Below, piece by piece: positions 1 through 7,700 of a DNA stretch of 64,000 bases (within the stretch, counting starts at the first letter, position 1; every line of letters starts with the position of its first letter). The position numbers and the translations under genes are program-made. The notes beneath the pieces were generated by a model. The model had not been told where the DNA came from, searched no databases, and saw only the letters and a program-made list of their open reading frames with translations. The DNA lies in assembly GCF_900142465.1 (NCBI RefSeq), contig NZ_FRAX01000006.1:1-64000 (forward strand), written 5' to 3'. The DNA is from Fibrobacter sp. UWH6 (GTDB lineage Bacteria; Fibrobacterota; Fibrobacteria; Fibrobacterales; Fibrobacteraceae).

Positions 1-2030
1 AGCTGGTCCATCATCTTGCGGAACAGGTCGCGGTCTTCAGCGATATCGATGGAATCGATGCTGGTACCGAGAATCTTCACGCCTTCGTCGCTGAGTGCGC
101 GGGCGATGTTCAGCGGAGTCTGGCCACCGAACTGCACGATAACGCCAGCGGGCTGTTCCTTCTTGTAAATCTGGAGAACGTCTTCGAGGGTAACCGGTTC
201 GAAGTACAGCTTGTCGCTGGTATCGTAGTCGGTAGAAACGGTTTCCGGGTTGCAGTTCACCATGATGGTTTCGTAACCCATTTCGCGGAGAGCCATTGCA
301 GCGTGGCAGCAGCAATAGTCGAATTCGATACCCTGGCCGATTCTGTTCGGGCCACCGCCGAGGATCATGATCTTCTTCGGGTTGTTGGTGGCGGTAGATT
401 CGTCCTTGCAGTTGTAGGTAGAATAGTAGTAGTACTGGTCCTTCACGCCGCTAACAGGCACTGCGCACCAGCCTTCAACCATGCCAAGTTCGATACGCTT
501 TGCACGAACGTCCTTTTCACGGATGCCGAGGATCTTTGCGATGTACTTGTCGCCGAAGCCGTCCTTCTTGGCCTGGATCAGGAGTTCGTCAGAAGGCATG
601 CGACCCGGAGTCTTGAGCATCTTTTCTTCAAGTTCAACCAGTTCGCGCATCTGCTGCACGAAGTAAGCCTTTTCGTAAGTAGCTGCGAAAACTTCTTCGT
701 CGGTTGCACCCTTACGGATGGCTTCGTACATCTGGAAGTGACGTTCAGAGGAAGCGGTCTTCATCATGTCGAGAAGTTCTTCCTTGGTCTTCTTGTTAAA
801 GTCCTTAGCAAAGCCAAGACCTGCACGGCCATTTTCCAGACCGCGGATTGCCTTCTGGAGGGTTTCCTTATAGGTCTTACCGATTGCCATGACTTCGCCC
901 ACAGCCTTCATCTGGGTGCCGAGGCAATCGTCAACGCCGCGGAACTTTTCGAATGCCCAGCGAGCAAACTTCAGCACCACATAGTCGCCACTCGGGGTGT
1001 ACTTTTCGAGGGTGCCGTCGCGCCAGTAGTCCATCTGGTCCAGAGTCATGCCAGCAGCCAGCTTTGCAGAAACGAGAGCGATGGGGAAACCGGTTGCCTT
1101 GGAAGCAAGAGCGGAGGAGCGAGAGGTACGGGGGTTGATTTCGATGATCACCACGCGGCCAGTCTTCGGGTCGTGTGCGAACTGAACGTTGGTACCGCCG
1201 ATCACGCCGATAGCTTCAACAATCTTGAAAGCGTCGGTCTTCAGCTTTTCTTCAAGCTTCTTGTCGATGGTGAGGAACGGGGCTGCGCAGAAGGAGTCGC
1301 CAGTATGAACGCCCACCGGGTCAATGTTTTCGATGAAGCAGATAGCGATCATCTGGTTCTTGGAGTCGCGAACCACTTCCACTTCCAGTTCTTCCCAGCC
1401 GAGAATGGATTCTTCGATGAGGCACTGGTGAGTCATGGAAAGTTCAAGACCGTTACCGCAAATGGTACGGAGTTCTTCGACGTTGTAGCAGAAGCCGCCA
1501 CCTGCACCACCCATGGTGTATGCCGGACGAACTACAACAGGGTAGCCGATTTCAGCAACGATCTTTTCGGCTTCTTCAACAGAGTGGCAAATGCCGGAGC
1601 GCGGGGTGTCGATGCCCAGCTGCTGCATGGTAGCCTTGAAGATTTCACGGTCTTCGCCGCGTTCGATAGCGTCCAGGTTCACGCCGATCACCTTCACGCC
1701 GTACTTGTCCAGAATGCCGGCCTTGTTCAGGGCAGAAGACAGATTCAAGCCAGTCTGACCGCCGAGGTTCGGGAGCAATGCCTGGGGACGTTCCTTGGCA
1801 ATGATCTGTTCCAAGCGTTCGAGATTCAGCGGTTCGATGTAAGTGGCGTCGGCCATGACCGGGTCGGTCATGATGGTTGCCGGGTTAGAGTTCACCAGCA
1901 CGATCTTGTAACCCTGTTCGCGCAGAGCCTTACAGGCCTGGGTGCCAGAGTAGTCGAATTCGCAAGCCTGGCCAATGACGATAGGACCAGAGCCGATGAT
2001 GAGAACCTTATCGATACCTTCGATCTTCAT
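1..2030 (-). CDS. carB: Carbamoyl-phosphate synthase large subunit, 3' end missing at the window edge
   Basis: Makes carbamoyl phosphate from bicarbonate, ATP and ammonia supplied by the CarA glutaminase subunit, for pyrimidine and arginine synthesis. Translating the minus strand from the ATG at 2028-2030 gives an open frame of about 676 codons that leaves the window at base 1. The first half has the carboxyphosphate ATP-grasp region (IGSGPIVIGQACEFDYSG near the N-terminus, later AYTMGGAGG and EINPRTSRSSALASKATG). The second half begins near residue 560 with ILGGGPNRIGQGIEFDY and NCNPETVSTDYDTSD. About 400 C-terminal residues are missing. A GGAG lies six bases before the ATG. The leader (2031-2280) has a sigma-54-like promoter, a hairpin and a dispersed repeat. 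carA is not in the window. Identity is certain. Confidence 0.97.
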   Translation of the reverse strand, partial: MKIEGIDKVLIIGSGPIVIGQACEFDYSGTQACKALREQGYKIVLVNSNPATIMTDPVMADATYIEPLNLERLEQIIAKERPQALLPNLGGQTGLNLSSALNKAGILDKYGVKVIGVNLDAIERGEDREIFKATMQQLGIDTPRSGICHSVEEAEKIVAEIGYPVVVRPAYTMGGAGGGFCYNVEELRTICGNGLELSMTHQCLIEESILGWEELEVEVVRDSKNQMIAICFIENIDPVGVHTGDSFCAAPFLTIDKKLEEKLKTDAFKIVEAIGVIGGTNVQFAHDPKTGRVVIIEINPRTSRSSALASKATGFPIALVSAKLAAGMTLDQMDYWRDGTLEKYTPSGDYVVLKFARWAFEKFRGVDDCLGTQMKAVGEVMAIGKTYKETLQKAIRGLENGRAGLGFAKDFNKKTKEELLDMMKTASSERHFQMYEAIRKGATDEEVFAATYEKAYFVQQMRELVELEEKMLKTPGRMPSDELLIQAKKDGFGDKYIAKILGIREKDVRAKRIELGMVEGWCAVPVSGVKDQYYYYSTYNCKDESTATNNPKKIMILGGGPNRIGQGIEFDYCCCHAAMALREMGYETIMVNCNPETVSTDYDTSDKLYFEPVTLEDVLQIYKKEQPAGVIVQFGGQTPLNIARALSDEGVKILGTSIDSIDIAEDRDLFRKMMDQ

Positions 2031-2061
2031 TTTTTATCTCCGTTTGATTTAACTAATAAAT

Positions 2062-2090
2062 GCCGGATCCTTCGCTCCGCTCAGGATGAC
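2062..2090. repeat. Dispersed GGATCCTTCG...CTCAGGATGAC palindromic repeat
   Basis: The arms GGATCCTTCG and CTCAGGATGAC flank a short GC-rich centre. Related copies lie at about 34306-34350, 46297-46352 (degenerate) and 55930-56030 (arms split by other DNA). This copy is in the 5' leader of carB. Confidence 0.6.
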
Positions 2091-2129
2091 GCGGTGGGAG
2101 CCGATCAAGATGACACGGGGCGGGGATAA

Positions 2130-2156
2130 ATAAAACGCCGAACTAACAAGTCCGGC
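2130..2156 (-). terminator. Hairpin with T-rich tail in the carB leader (terminator or attenuator)
   Basis: On the minus strand GCCGGAC and GTTCGGC form a 7-bp stem with one G-U pair and a 6-base loop, followed by GTTTTATTTA. It lies about 55-80 bases after the transcript start expected from the sigma-54-like promoter at 2224-2239 and 100 bases before carB. It could therefore attenuate carB rather than end another gene. Confidence 0.45.
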
Positions 2157-2223
2157 ACTAATAAAATCAACAGTCTTGGAAATAATGGAAATAGCAACGG
2201 CGGAACAATGAATGGCGGAAGCA

Positions 2224-2239
2224 GCACCGTGGGTGCCAG
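2224..2239 (-). promoter_or_regulatory. Candidate sigma-54 promoter of carB
   Basis: The minus strand reads TGGCACCCACGGTGCT: GG and GC are 10 bases apart as in -24/-12 promoters, and the -24 box TGGCAC is perfect, but the -12 box is GTGC rather than TTGC. It is the weakest of the five promoters that carry an intact GG-N10-GC. Confidence 0.5.
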
Positions 2240-2253
2240 TTCGCTTCATCATC

Positions 2254-2340
2254 TTTACATTTTTTGCCATTTTAGCCAATCGTTTATTTCACAAGGGTTA
2301 AACTTGTATAAATATAGCTTTAATTACAAAAAATGAAAGG
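2254..2340. promoter_or_regulatory. Two degenerate copies of the 19-bp palindrome upstream of carB
   Basis: CTTTAC-N7-GCCATT at 2254-2272 and AATTAC-N7-GAAAGG at 2322-2340. Each keeps one good half of the TTTTAC-N7-GTAAAA site found before pyrG, glnA, gltB and dapF. Both lie upstream of the sigma-54-like promoter, where an enhancer would be expected. Confidence 0.35.
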
Positions 2341-2362
2341 CCTTTTTGGAATATGGGGACAT

Positions 2363-2406
2363 CAAAAAGGTACCGCAGACTTGGGGGGTAAACCTGCGGT
2401 ATTTTT
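2363..2406. terminator. Bidirectional terminator after pyrG
   Basis: TACCGCAG (2371-2378) pairs perfectly with CTGCGGTA (2394-2401). TTTTT follows on the plus strand and CCTTTTT on the minus strand, 35 bases past the pyrG stop. Confidence 0.85.
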
Positions 2407-2440
2407 ACGTTATTGGCGTAACTTATTGAATGTCAGTGTG

Positions 2441-4111
2441 TTACGTGCGTTCGTCCGCGGCCTTCAGCAAGTTCAGGAACAGCGGGGCCGGATGAATCAG
2501 GGAAGACTTCAGTTCAGGGTGGCACTGGCAAGCCATGAAGTAGGGGTGGTCTGTCAGTTCCATGATCTGCATGATGTCTTCGCCGGAAGCCTTTCCTGAG
2601 AAGATAAGCTTCTGCGGGTTTGCGCCAGTGGGGTCGCCCTGTTCAATCTGCTGAACATACTGCGGGTTCACTTCGTAGCGGTGGCGGAAACGTTCGCGGG
2701 CGACGTTGGAACCATAAATTTCTTGAGCCTTGCTGCCTTCCTTGATCAGGATGTCGTGACCGCCCAGACGCATGGTGGCTCCCATATCCTTGATATGTTC
2801 CTGGCCGGGCAGGTAGGCGATAACCGGATGTTCCACGTGGTAGGTGTCGCTTTCCATTTCCACGGTGCCGGCTCCCTTCATGCCGCAGACGTGGCGTGCA
2901 AATTCCACCACGGAAAGCTGCATGCCGTAGCAAATGCCCAGGAAGGGAATCTTGTTTTCGCGGACATATTGGATGACCATGATCTTGCCTTCGATACCGC
3001 GGCTGCCGAAGCCACCGGGAACGATAACGGCGTCGACGCCTTTCAATGCGGATTCTACGGAAACGGCACCTGTTTCAATCTTTTCTGTGTCCACCCAGCG
3101 GATGTCTGCGCGCAGGTCCAGGTGAGCGGAAGCGTGACGGATGGATTCCACCACAGAAGCGTAGGAATCTTCCAGAGCCATGTACTTACCGCAGATGGCG
3201 ACCGTCAAAGTCTTGCGGGGCGTTACGGAATTGCGCTTCAGGGATTCCACCAGCTTGCTCCACTGATCCAGTTTGGGCGGGGCGTAAATGTTCAGGCGCT
3301 TGGCGAGAATTTCGGGAATGCCTTCGGCGTCATAAACCAGCGGACATTCGTAAACGTGCTGTACGTCCACACCAGAAATCACGTGGTCTGCAGGCAGGTT
3401 GCAGAACAGACCGATCTTTTCTTTCAGATGGGGCTTGATATATTCTTCGCAACGGCCGATAACGATTTCCGGATAGATACCCAGGCGGTTCAAGTCATGG
3501 ACGGACATCTGGGTGGGCTTGGACTTCTGTTCGTTAACGCCAGAAGGAATAGGCACGTAAGTCAGGTGTACGAACATGGCGTTGGTGCGGCCCACGTCGT
3601 GGCTCAGCTGACGGGCGGCTTCGATGTAGAACTGATTTTCCAAGTCACCGACGGTACCGCCGATTTCAATCAAGAGAACGTCTGCCTTTTCCTGGTCGGC
3701 GATGCGGTAGAACTGTTCCTTGATCAGATCGGTAACGTGGGGGATGAACTGGACGGTATGTCCCAGGTAATCGCCGCGACGTTCCTTGTCGAGAATCATC
3801 TTGAAGATGCGGCCCATGGTGAGGCTCCAGTCCTTCTTGGCGGTCACGTTCAAAAAGCGTTCGTAGTGGCCGAAGTCCATATCGCACTCGCCACCGTCGT
3901 CCAACACGAAAACTTCGCCGTGTTCGGTGGGGTTCATGGTACCCGGGTCTGTATTCAGGTAGCCGTCACATTTTACGGGAACCACCTTCATTCTAGCAGA
4001 AAGCAGCGCCCCGATGGACGCTGCCGCTACCCCTTTGCCAAGTCCGGAGATGACACCCCCGGTCACGATAATGAATTTCGTCTTTCCGTTGTAATTGTAC
4101 TGCAATGCCAT
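2441..4111 (-). CDS. pyrG: CTP synthase (glutamine hydrolysing)
   Basis: Converts UTP to CTP using ATP and glutamine nitrogen. The 556 residues match the usual length. The N-terminal synthetase domain (about 1-275) opens with FIIVTGGVISGLGKG, the P-loop-like family signature, and contains LNTDPGTMNP and DFGHYERFL. The C-terminal class I glutaminase domain has the nucleophile Cys394 in GICYGMQ (most relatives have GICLGMQ) and the His-Glu pair in QCHPELKSS. Its leader holds a good sigma-54 promoter and several palindromic sites shared with the glnA-gltB and dapF regions, which suggests nitrogen-dependent control. That is unusual for pyrG but sensible for a glutamine consumer. It is followed by a strong terminator. 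Confidence 0.97.
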   Translation of the reverse strand: MALQYNYNGKTKFIIVTGGVISGLGKGVAAASIGALLSARMKVVPVKCDGYLNTDPGTMNPTEHGEVFVLDDGGECDMDFGHYERFLNVTAKKDWSLTMGRIFKMILDKERRGDYLGHTVQFIPHVTDLIKEQFYRIADQEKADVLLIEIGGTVGDLENQFYIEAARQLSHDVGRTNAMFVHLTYVPIPSGVNEQKSKPTQMSVHDLNRLGIYPEIVIGRCEEYIKPHLKEKIGLFCNLPADHVISGVDVQHVYECPLVYDAEGIPEILAKRLNIYAPPKLDQWSKLVESLKRNSVTPRKTLTVAICGKYMALEDSYASVVESIRHASAHLDLRADIRWVDTEKIETGAVSVESALKGVDAVIVPGGFGSRGIEGKIMVIQYVRENKIPFLGICYGMQLSVVEFARHVCGMKGAGTVEMESDTYHVEHPVIAYLPGQEHIKDMGATMRLGGHDILIKEGSKAQEIYGSNVARERFRHRYEVNPQYVQQIEQGDPTGANPQKLIFSGKASGEDIMQIMELTDHPYFMACQCHPELKSSLIHPAPLFLNLLKAADERT

Positions 4112-4161
4112 AATAAAACCTTTTTCGTGTGCTGTTCTAGGCCCAGCATCACGTCCCTTGT

Positions 4162-4180
4162 GTTTACACTTTGTGTAATT
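4162..4180. promoter_or_regulatory. Palindromic site GTTTAC-N7-GTAATT between the pyrG promoter and gene
   Basis: Same architecture as the TTTTAC-N7-GTAAAA family. It lies just downstream of the start site expected from the -24/-12 element at 4195-4210, so it could act as a roadblock or repressor site rather than an enhancer. Confidence 0.4.
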
Positions 4181-4194
4181 TCAACGCCTATATA

Positions 4195-4210
4195 CGCAAT
4201 AAGTGTGCCA
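4195..4210 (-). promoter_or_regulatory. Sigma-54 promoter of pyrG
   Basis: The minus strand reads TGGCACACTTATTGCG: perfect -24 TGGCAC, -12 TTGC, GG and GC 10 bases apart, about 85 bases before the pyrG ATG. Confidence 0.75.
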
Positions 4211-4263
4211 AGGAAGAGTAACTGCATATTTTGGGGTTTAAAGCAGGAATTGTAAAAGCTTGA

Positions 4264-4312
4264 CTTTACAAAAAATGAAAAATTAAGTCTGTGTTTTACA
4301 GTTTTTGTATAA
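4264..4312. promoter_or_regulatory. Paired palindromic sites upstream of the pyrG promoter
   Basis: CTTTAC-N7-GAAAAA (4264-4282) and TTTTAC-N7-GTATAA (4294-4312), centres 30 bp apart, about 64 and 94 bp from the -24 box. The same 30-31 bp pairing occurs before gltB and dapF. Confidence 0.6.
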
Positions 4313-4573
4313 TAATGACTGGTGGTATAATCCCCCGTTTGCAAGTCAAAACGGTCCTGTTTTGGAAAGCTGGTTTTCGAGGGTGTTGAGAATTGGTGTT
4401 GTGCTCGTACTGCGTGTATATGGCACTTGTTTATACGTCTGCTATACCTTAGTGAGCGGTAATTTTTCCGTAATGATTTTGTAATGCAAATTATTTTTGA
4501 AATCTTACGTTATATGTTTAATTTTTGATAAATTACCTTTCTGCGCTAGTTTGTATAAGCGCAGGAGATGTTA

Positions 4574-6343
4574 ATGATGAACAATAAGATGATTACGGCT
4601 TTGGTCCTGGCAGGTGGTGTTGCCTCCTGGGCCCAGCTGCTTTACGAAAAACCTGTTGACGAAAAGGTTGATCGCGTTTCTTTGGAACGTCCTTCCCGCA
4701 TGGGAGAGAGCGTGAAGAAATTCGTGGATACCCAGAAGGCTTCTAAAAAGGTTAAGAAGGTTTCTGTGAAATCTGACCTTTTGGGCCGCAGCCGCAATAG
4801 CACGCTCACTTATGAAGTCGACGTGGCTTCTCAGCAGAAAATGAAGGTTTTGGTCAACGATGTCATGGTTGAACATGCCAGCCTTGAAACTGAATCGGGT
4901 TCTTTTGATTACAGCGCCTCTGCCGATTCCAAGAACTACGAACTGAACGGCGTAAAAATGTCCGAATCGCAGTTCCAGAAAAAGGCTGACAACAGTCGCA
5001 AGAAACTTCGCAAGAACAGAAGGAAGTTTAAGGCCCCTCGTGTAGAGTACATGACTGCAAGTGAAATTGAACAGGAAATTTCTTCGAACGAGAACGTTTA
5101 TGTTTCCGAATATAAAGGCGTGAAGTATGATGGTCTCGATTTTGGCGAAGACACCTATCTGGAAGACTTCTATATCCGCACTAAGTCTGGTATTGATACT
5201 TACGCCTGGAATAAGGGCTACTATGGCCAGGGTGTGGGTATTTACTATAGCGAAGGTGGTTGCGTTCCCGATAACTATGTAAACCACAATTACTTTACGC
5301 AGATGAATAACTGCCCCAACGGCGTTTCTAGCCATGCAATTGGTGTGGCCCGTGTTCTGCAGTCTTCTACCGGCGAATCTCACATTTATGGATCTGCTGA
5401 GGTTATTTATCCCGAGGATCCCGATAAGTATCCTGTACCTATTTATATCGGTTCCCAGTCTTGGGGCTATGTGTACGATTACCCCTATTATTGCTCCGCT
5501 GACGCCATCATGGATAACTACATCTATGAATATGGTGTAGCCCAGTTCGTTGCTGCAGGAAACGATTACCGCTATTCCTATGTGTCGACTCCTGCAAGAT
5601 CTATGAATGCTGTGGCTGTTGGAGCCGTTTCTCCCATCGATTACAAGTACATGGTCTATTCTTCCTCTAGAAATGGATATGCCCATAATGATAAGCCTGA
5701 AGTGGCCAACTTTACCAACTTCTATTTCCGCAGGGATCTTCATTACAGTGACGAGAATGGATCTTACAATGGCCGATTCAATGGAACCAGTGCTGCAACC
5801 CCTTATACGGCAGGCATGGCTGCACTCCTGTTGTCTAAGTACCCGTCTTTGAAATGGCATCCTGAAATGCTGAAGGCGGTAATGTTGGTGGGAAGTACTC
5901 GTGATGTGGGCAATACGGACTATGATTATGATGGCATCGGAACATTCAAGGCTGGCATTCCCATGCTTGACAGGCTGACTACTTCTCCCTTGTTCAAGAA
6001 TCGGTACTGGTATGGTGCGAACAACACCAATTTTGACAAAAATGGAAGAATCAGTTTTACTGAATCTAATATTCAGAAGGGCAAGCGTTACCGTGCCGCT
6101 ATTTCATGGCTGTCTTCGGGTGAGTACGTGATGAATAATCAGAGACTCCCTCAGGATATTGACCTGGTGATCAGGCAGAATGGGACAATCATCGCTTCGT
6201 CTGCTTCGTCGTACAATCCCTTTGAGTTGGTTGATTTTGTTGCTCCCAACTCTGGCGAAATCGAGGTGGTCATTACCCGCTATAGAAACAGCTCTGCATC
6301 CGAAAACGTGAAGCTTGGCTTTAGCATTCTGCAGGTGGACTAA
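4574..6343 (+). CDS. Secreted subtilisin-like (S8) serine protease with Glu in place of the triad Asp
   Basis: About 589 residues with a signal peptide (KMITALVLAGGVASWAQ), a basic pro-like region to about residue 170, then an S8 domain. His254 lies in SSHAIGVARV, the oxyanion Asn in VAAGND, and Ser406 in NGTSAATPYTAGMAALL. The first catalytic position, normally Asp in V-I-D-T-G, reads GVGIYYSEGG, so Glu227 aligns where Asp belongs. The last 110 residues form a beta-rich domain resembling pre-peptidase or P-type domains. The ATG at 4574 is preferred over 4568 because AGGAG ends at 4567. It stands alone, ends in a strong terminator, and probably acts outside the cell. The catalytic variant makes the exact subfamily uncertain. 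Confidence 0.85.
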   Translation: MMNNKMITALVLAGGVASWAQLLYEKPVDEKVDRVSLERPSRMGESVKKFVDTQKASKKVKKVSVKSDLLGRSRNSTLTYEVDVASQQKMKVLVNDVMVEHASLETESGSFDYSASADSKNYELNGVKMSESQFQKKADNSRKKLRKNRRKFKAPRVEYMTASEIEQEISSNENVYVSEYKGVKYDGLDFGEDTYLEDFYIRTKSGIDTYAWNKGYYGQGVGIYYSEGGCVPDNYVNHNYFTQMNNCPNGVSSHAIGVARVLQSSTGESHIYGSAEVIYPEDPDKYPVPIYIGSQSWGYVYDYPYYCSADAIMDNYIYEYGVAQFVAAGNDYRYSYVSTPARSMNAVAVGAVSPIDYKYMVYSSSRNGYAHNDKPEVANFTNFYFRRDLHYSDENGSYNGRFNGTSAATPYTAGMAALLLSKYPSLKWHPEMLKAVMLVGSTRDVGNTDYDYDGIGTFKAGIPMLDRLTTSPLFKNRYWYGANNTNFDKNGRISFTESNIQKGKRYRAAISWLSSGEYVMNNQRLPQDIDLVIRQNGTIIASSASSYNPFELVDFVAPNSGEIEVVITRYRNSSASENVKLGFSILQVD

Positions 6344-6378
6344 ACCCCCTCCTAAAACCACCATCTGCTGATGCGAAA

Positions 6379-6416
6379 AATCCTCAGTCCGAAAGGGCTG
6401 AGGATTACTTTTTTTT
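6379..6416 (+). terminator. Terminator of the subtilase gene
   Basis: AATCCTCAG (6379-6387) pairs perfectly with CTGAGGATT (6398-6406), followed by eight T from 6409. Confidence 0.9.
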
Positions 6417-6449
6417 GAAAGATTTCTGAGTTGTATGGACCCGAAAATG

Positions 6450-7487
6450 TTAGGGCTCGTCTGCGAATGGGTCGGGAATGTCGAAGTACTGATCGGTTTC
6501 CTTGCTTTCGACGCAGCGTACGGGTGTCCAGATTTCTCGATCCTGACTGATGATGCTTGCCTTGTCGGAATCGTTTTGCAGAAGGAGAACAGTTAACTCG
6601 TGGTTGTCTTCGTAATCGCTAGAAAGAATGACTCCCTTTATTCCCTGGTCGTAATAACGTGTGCGGAATTCCTTGGCGTCGTGGTCGTAATGGTAGGGGT
6701 CTGCCAAACCTGTGGCGAACATGGAAAATCCCAGGAGGTCTGTGGCGGGGGAGGCATTGTCGTCGGGTGTCCAGCTGGTTGTTGCCTTCAGGTTCATTCC
6801 GGCCTGATTTGCGCCGCCGGCGATTTCAATCAATTCGGCGAAGTCGTTCTTGTTGGGCAAACGCCAACCTTTGGGGCAGATGCCGCGAATGGCACCCTGG
6901 GCCTCGCAGTAGTTGTCGGTGCCGCATCTTCTTCCGTTGGAACTGAAGACGGCCGAAGAGTCCATGGCCGTGCCCAGAGAGTAGAAACGTCCGAATTTAG
7001 CGCAATTCTCTTCGTCATTGTTGGGACAGGAGTTGCCGTAATTGTCGTTGAAATTGTAATTCAGGTTCTGGGCCATCCAGTTGGTGGTCCCGATTTTAAC
7101 CGTCTTGTACGTCTGATTATCGCGGGTATCGATCAAGACGCCTGTTTCAAAAGGCTGTTCGCTGGAAGAGCTGATGTCTTCGCTGGAAGAAGAAATTTCT
7201 TCGCTAGAAGATGAAATGTCTTCGCTGGAGGAAGATTCCGGTTCGTCAGAGGAACTGGAAGTTTCTTCGGAAGAACTGGAAACCTTTTCTGAAGAACTGG
7301 ATTTTTCTTTAGAAGAACTGGAAGTGTCCTTGGAAGAGCTGGACGAGGGCTGATCTTTGCTTGTGGAGGACTGAATTTCGCTGGTGCTGGAGGCGGGATC
7401 GTCTTCCGGGCTGGTGGAATCGTTACCGCAGGCGCATAACGTGAGCGCGATTGCCGAAGCAACCAATTTGAAGATTTTCTTGTTCAT
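6450..7487 (-). CDS. FISUMP-domain lipoprotein (Fibrobacter major paralogous domain)
   Basis: 345 residues. Signal peptide MNKKIFKLVASAIALTLCAC with a probable lipobox Cys near residue 20, then a long Ser-rich linker of SSSS plus acidic/Lys repeats (about residues 25-110), then one Fib_succ_major domain. The domain shows its usual blocks: DTRDNQTYKTVKIGTTNWMA, QNLNY, GRFYSL, GICPKGWRLPNKNDF and PVRCV at the end. Function is unknown; by family it is a surface lipoprotein with a fold related to C-type-lectin or formylglycine-generating domains. The start at 7485-7487 is chosen over the longer frame because TAGGAG precedes it. Confidence 0.9.
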   Translation of the reverse strand: MNKKIFKLVASAIALTLCACGNDSTSPEDDPASSTSEIQSSTSKDQPSSSSSKDTSSSSKEKSSSSEKVSSSSEETSSSSDEPESSSSEDISSSSEEISSSSEDISSSSEQPFETGVLIDTRDNQTYKTVKIGTTNWMAQNLNYNFNDNYGNSCPNNDEENCAKFGRFYSLGTAMDSSAVFSSNGRRCGTDNYCEAQGAIRGICPKGWRLPNKNDFAELIEIAGGANQAGMNLKATTSWTPDDNASPATDLLGFSMFATGLADPYHYDHDAKEFRTRYYDQGIKGVILSSDYEDNHELTVLLLQNDSDKASIISQDREIWTPVRCVESKETDQYFDIPDPFADEP

Positions 7488-7700
7488 TTTAACTCCTAAT
7501 AAGTTCAAAATAAATATAACAAGAGTTTATATGTTGATTGCTTTTGGGGATGTTAAAAAAAGAAAACGCGAATCTTTCGATCCGCGCCTTCATTATGAGG
7601 TTCGATTTTTAATGGTGCGTGCAGTTTCGCTCGCGCTGTTCATTAGTAAATAAAGTGACATTGGGCCACCCACCTTCGACGGGTGGCCATGCTTTTTATC

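Larger units (their letters stand above)
2031..2440. other. carB-pyrG intergenic region
   Basis: No convincing gene. From right to left it holds the terminator of pyrG, two weak copies of the TTTTAC-N7-GTAAAA type palindrome (2322-2340 and 2254-2272), a sigma-54-like promoter facing carB (2224-2239), a hairpin with a T-rich tail (2130-2156) and a dispersed palindromic repeat (about 2065-2090). A 76-codon minus-strand frame (2049-2279) spans these signals and resembles no protein I know, so I treat it as leader DNA. Confidence 0.6.
4112..4573. other. Divergent control region between pyrG and the subtilase gene
   Basis: AT-rich and without a gene. The pyrG half holds the sigma-54 promoter (4195-4210) and palindromic sites at 4162-4180, 4264-4282 and 4294-4312. 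The subtilase half (4320-4567) has no clear promoter box beyond AT-rich stretches. AGGAG at 4563-4567 is the subtilase ribosome-binding site. Confidence 0.6.

Noticed and set aside
303-2129. 608-codon plus-strand frame
   Set aside because: It lies opposite carB, whose minus-strand translation is unmistakable. The codon bias of this genome leaves long antisense frames.
2049-2279. 76-codon minus-strand frame before carB
   Set aside because: It covers the candidate promoter, hairpin and dispersed repeat; no protein-like features and no ribosome-binding site. Mentioned only as a possible leader peptide.
2681-4255. 524-codon plus-strand frame
   Set aside because: Antisense shadow of pyrG; composition is unlike any protein family.
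4429-4450. TGGCACTTGTTTATAC as a sigma-54 promoter for the subtilase
   Set aside because: The -24 box fits but the -12 position lacks GC.
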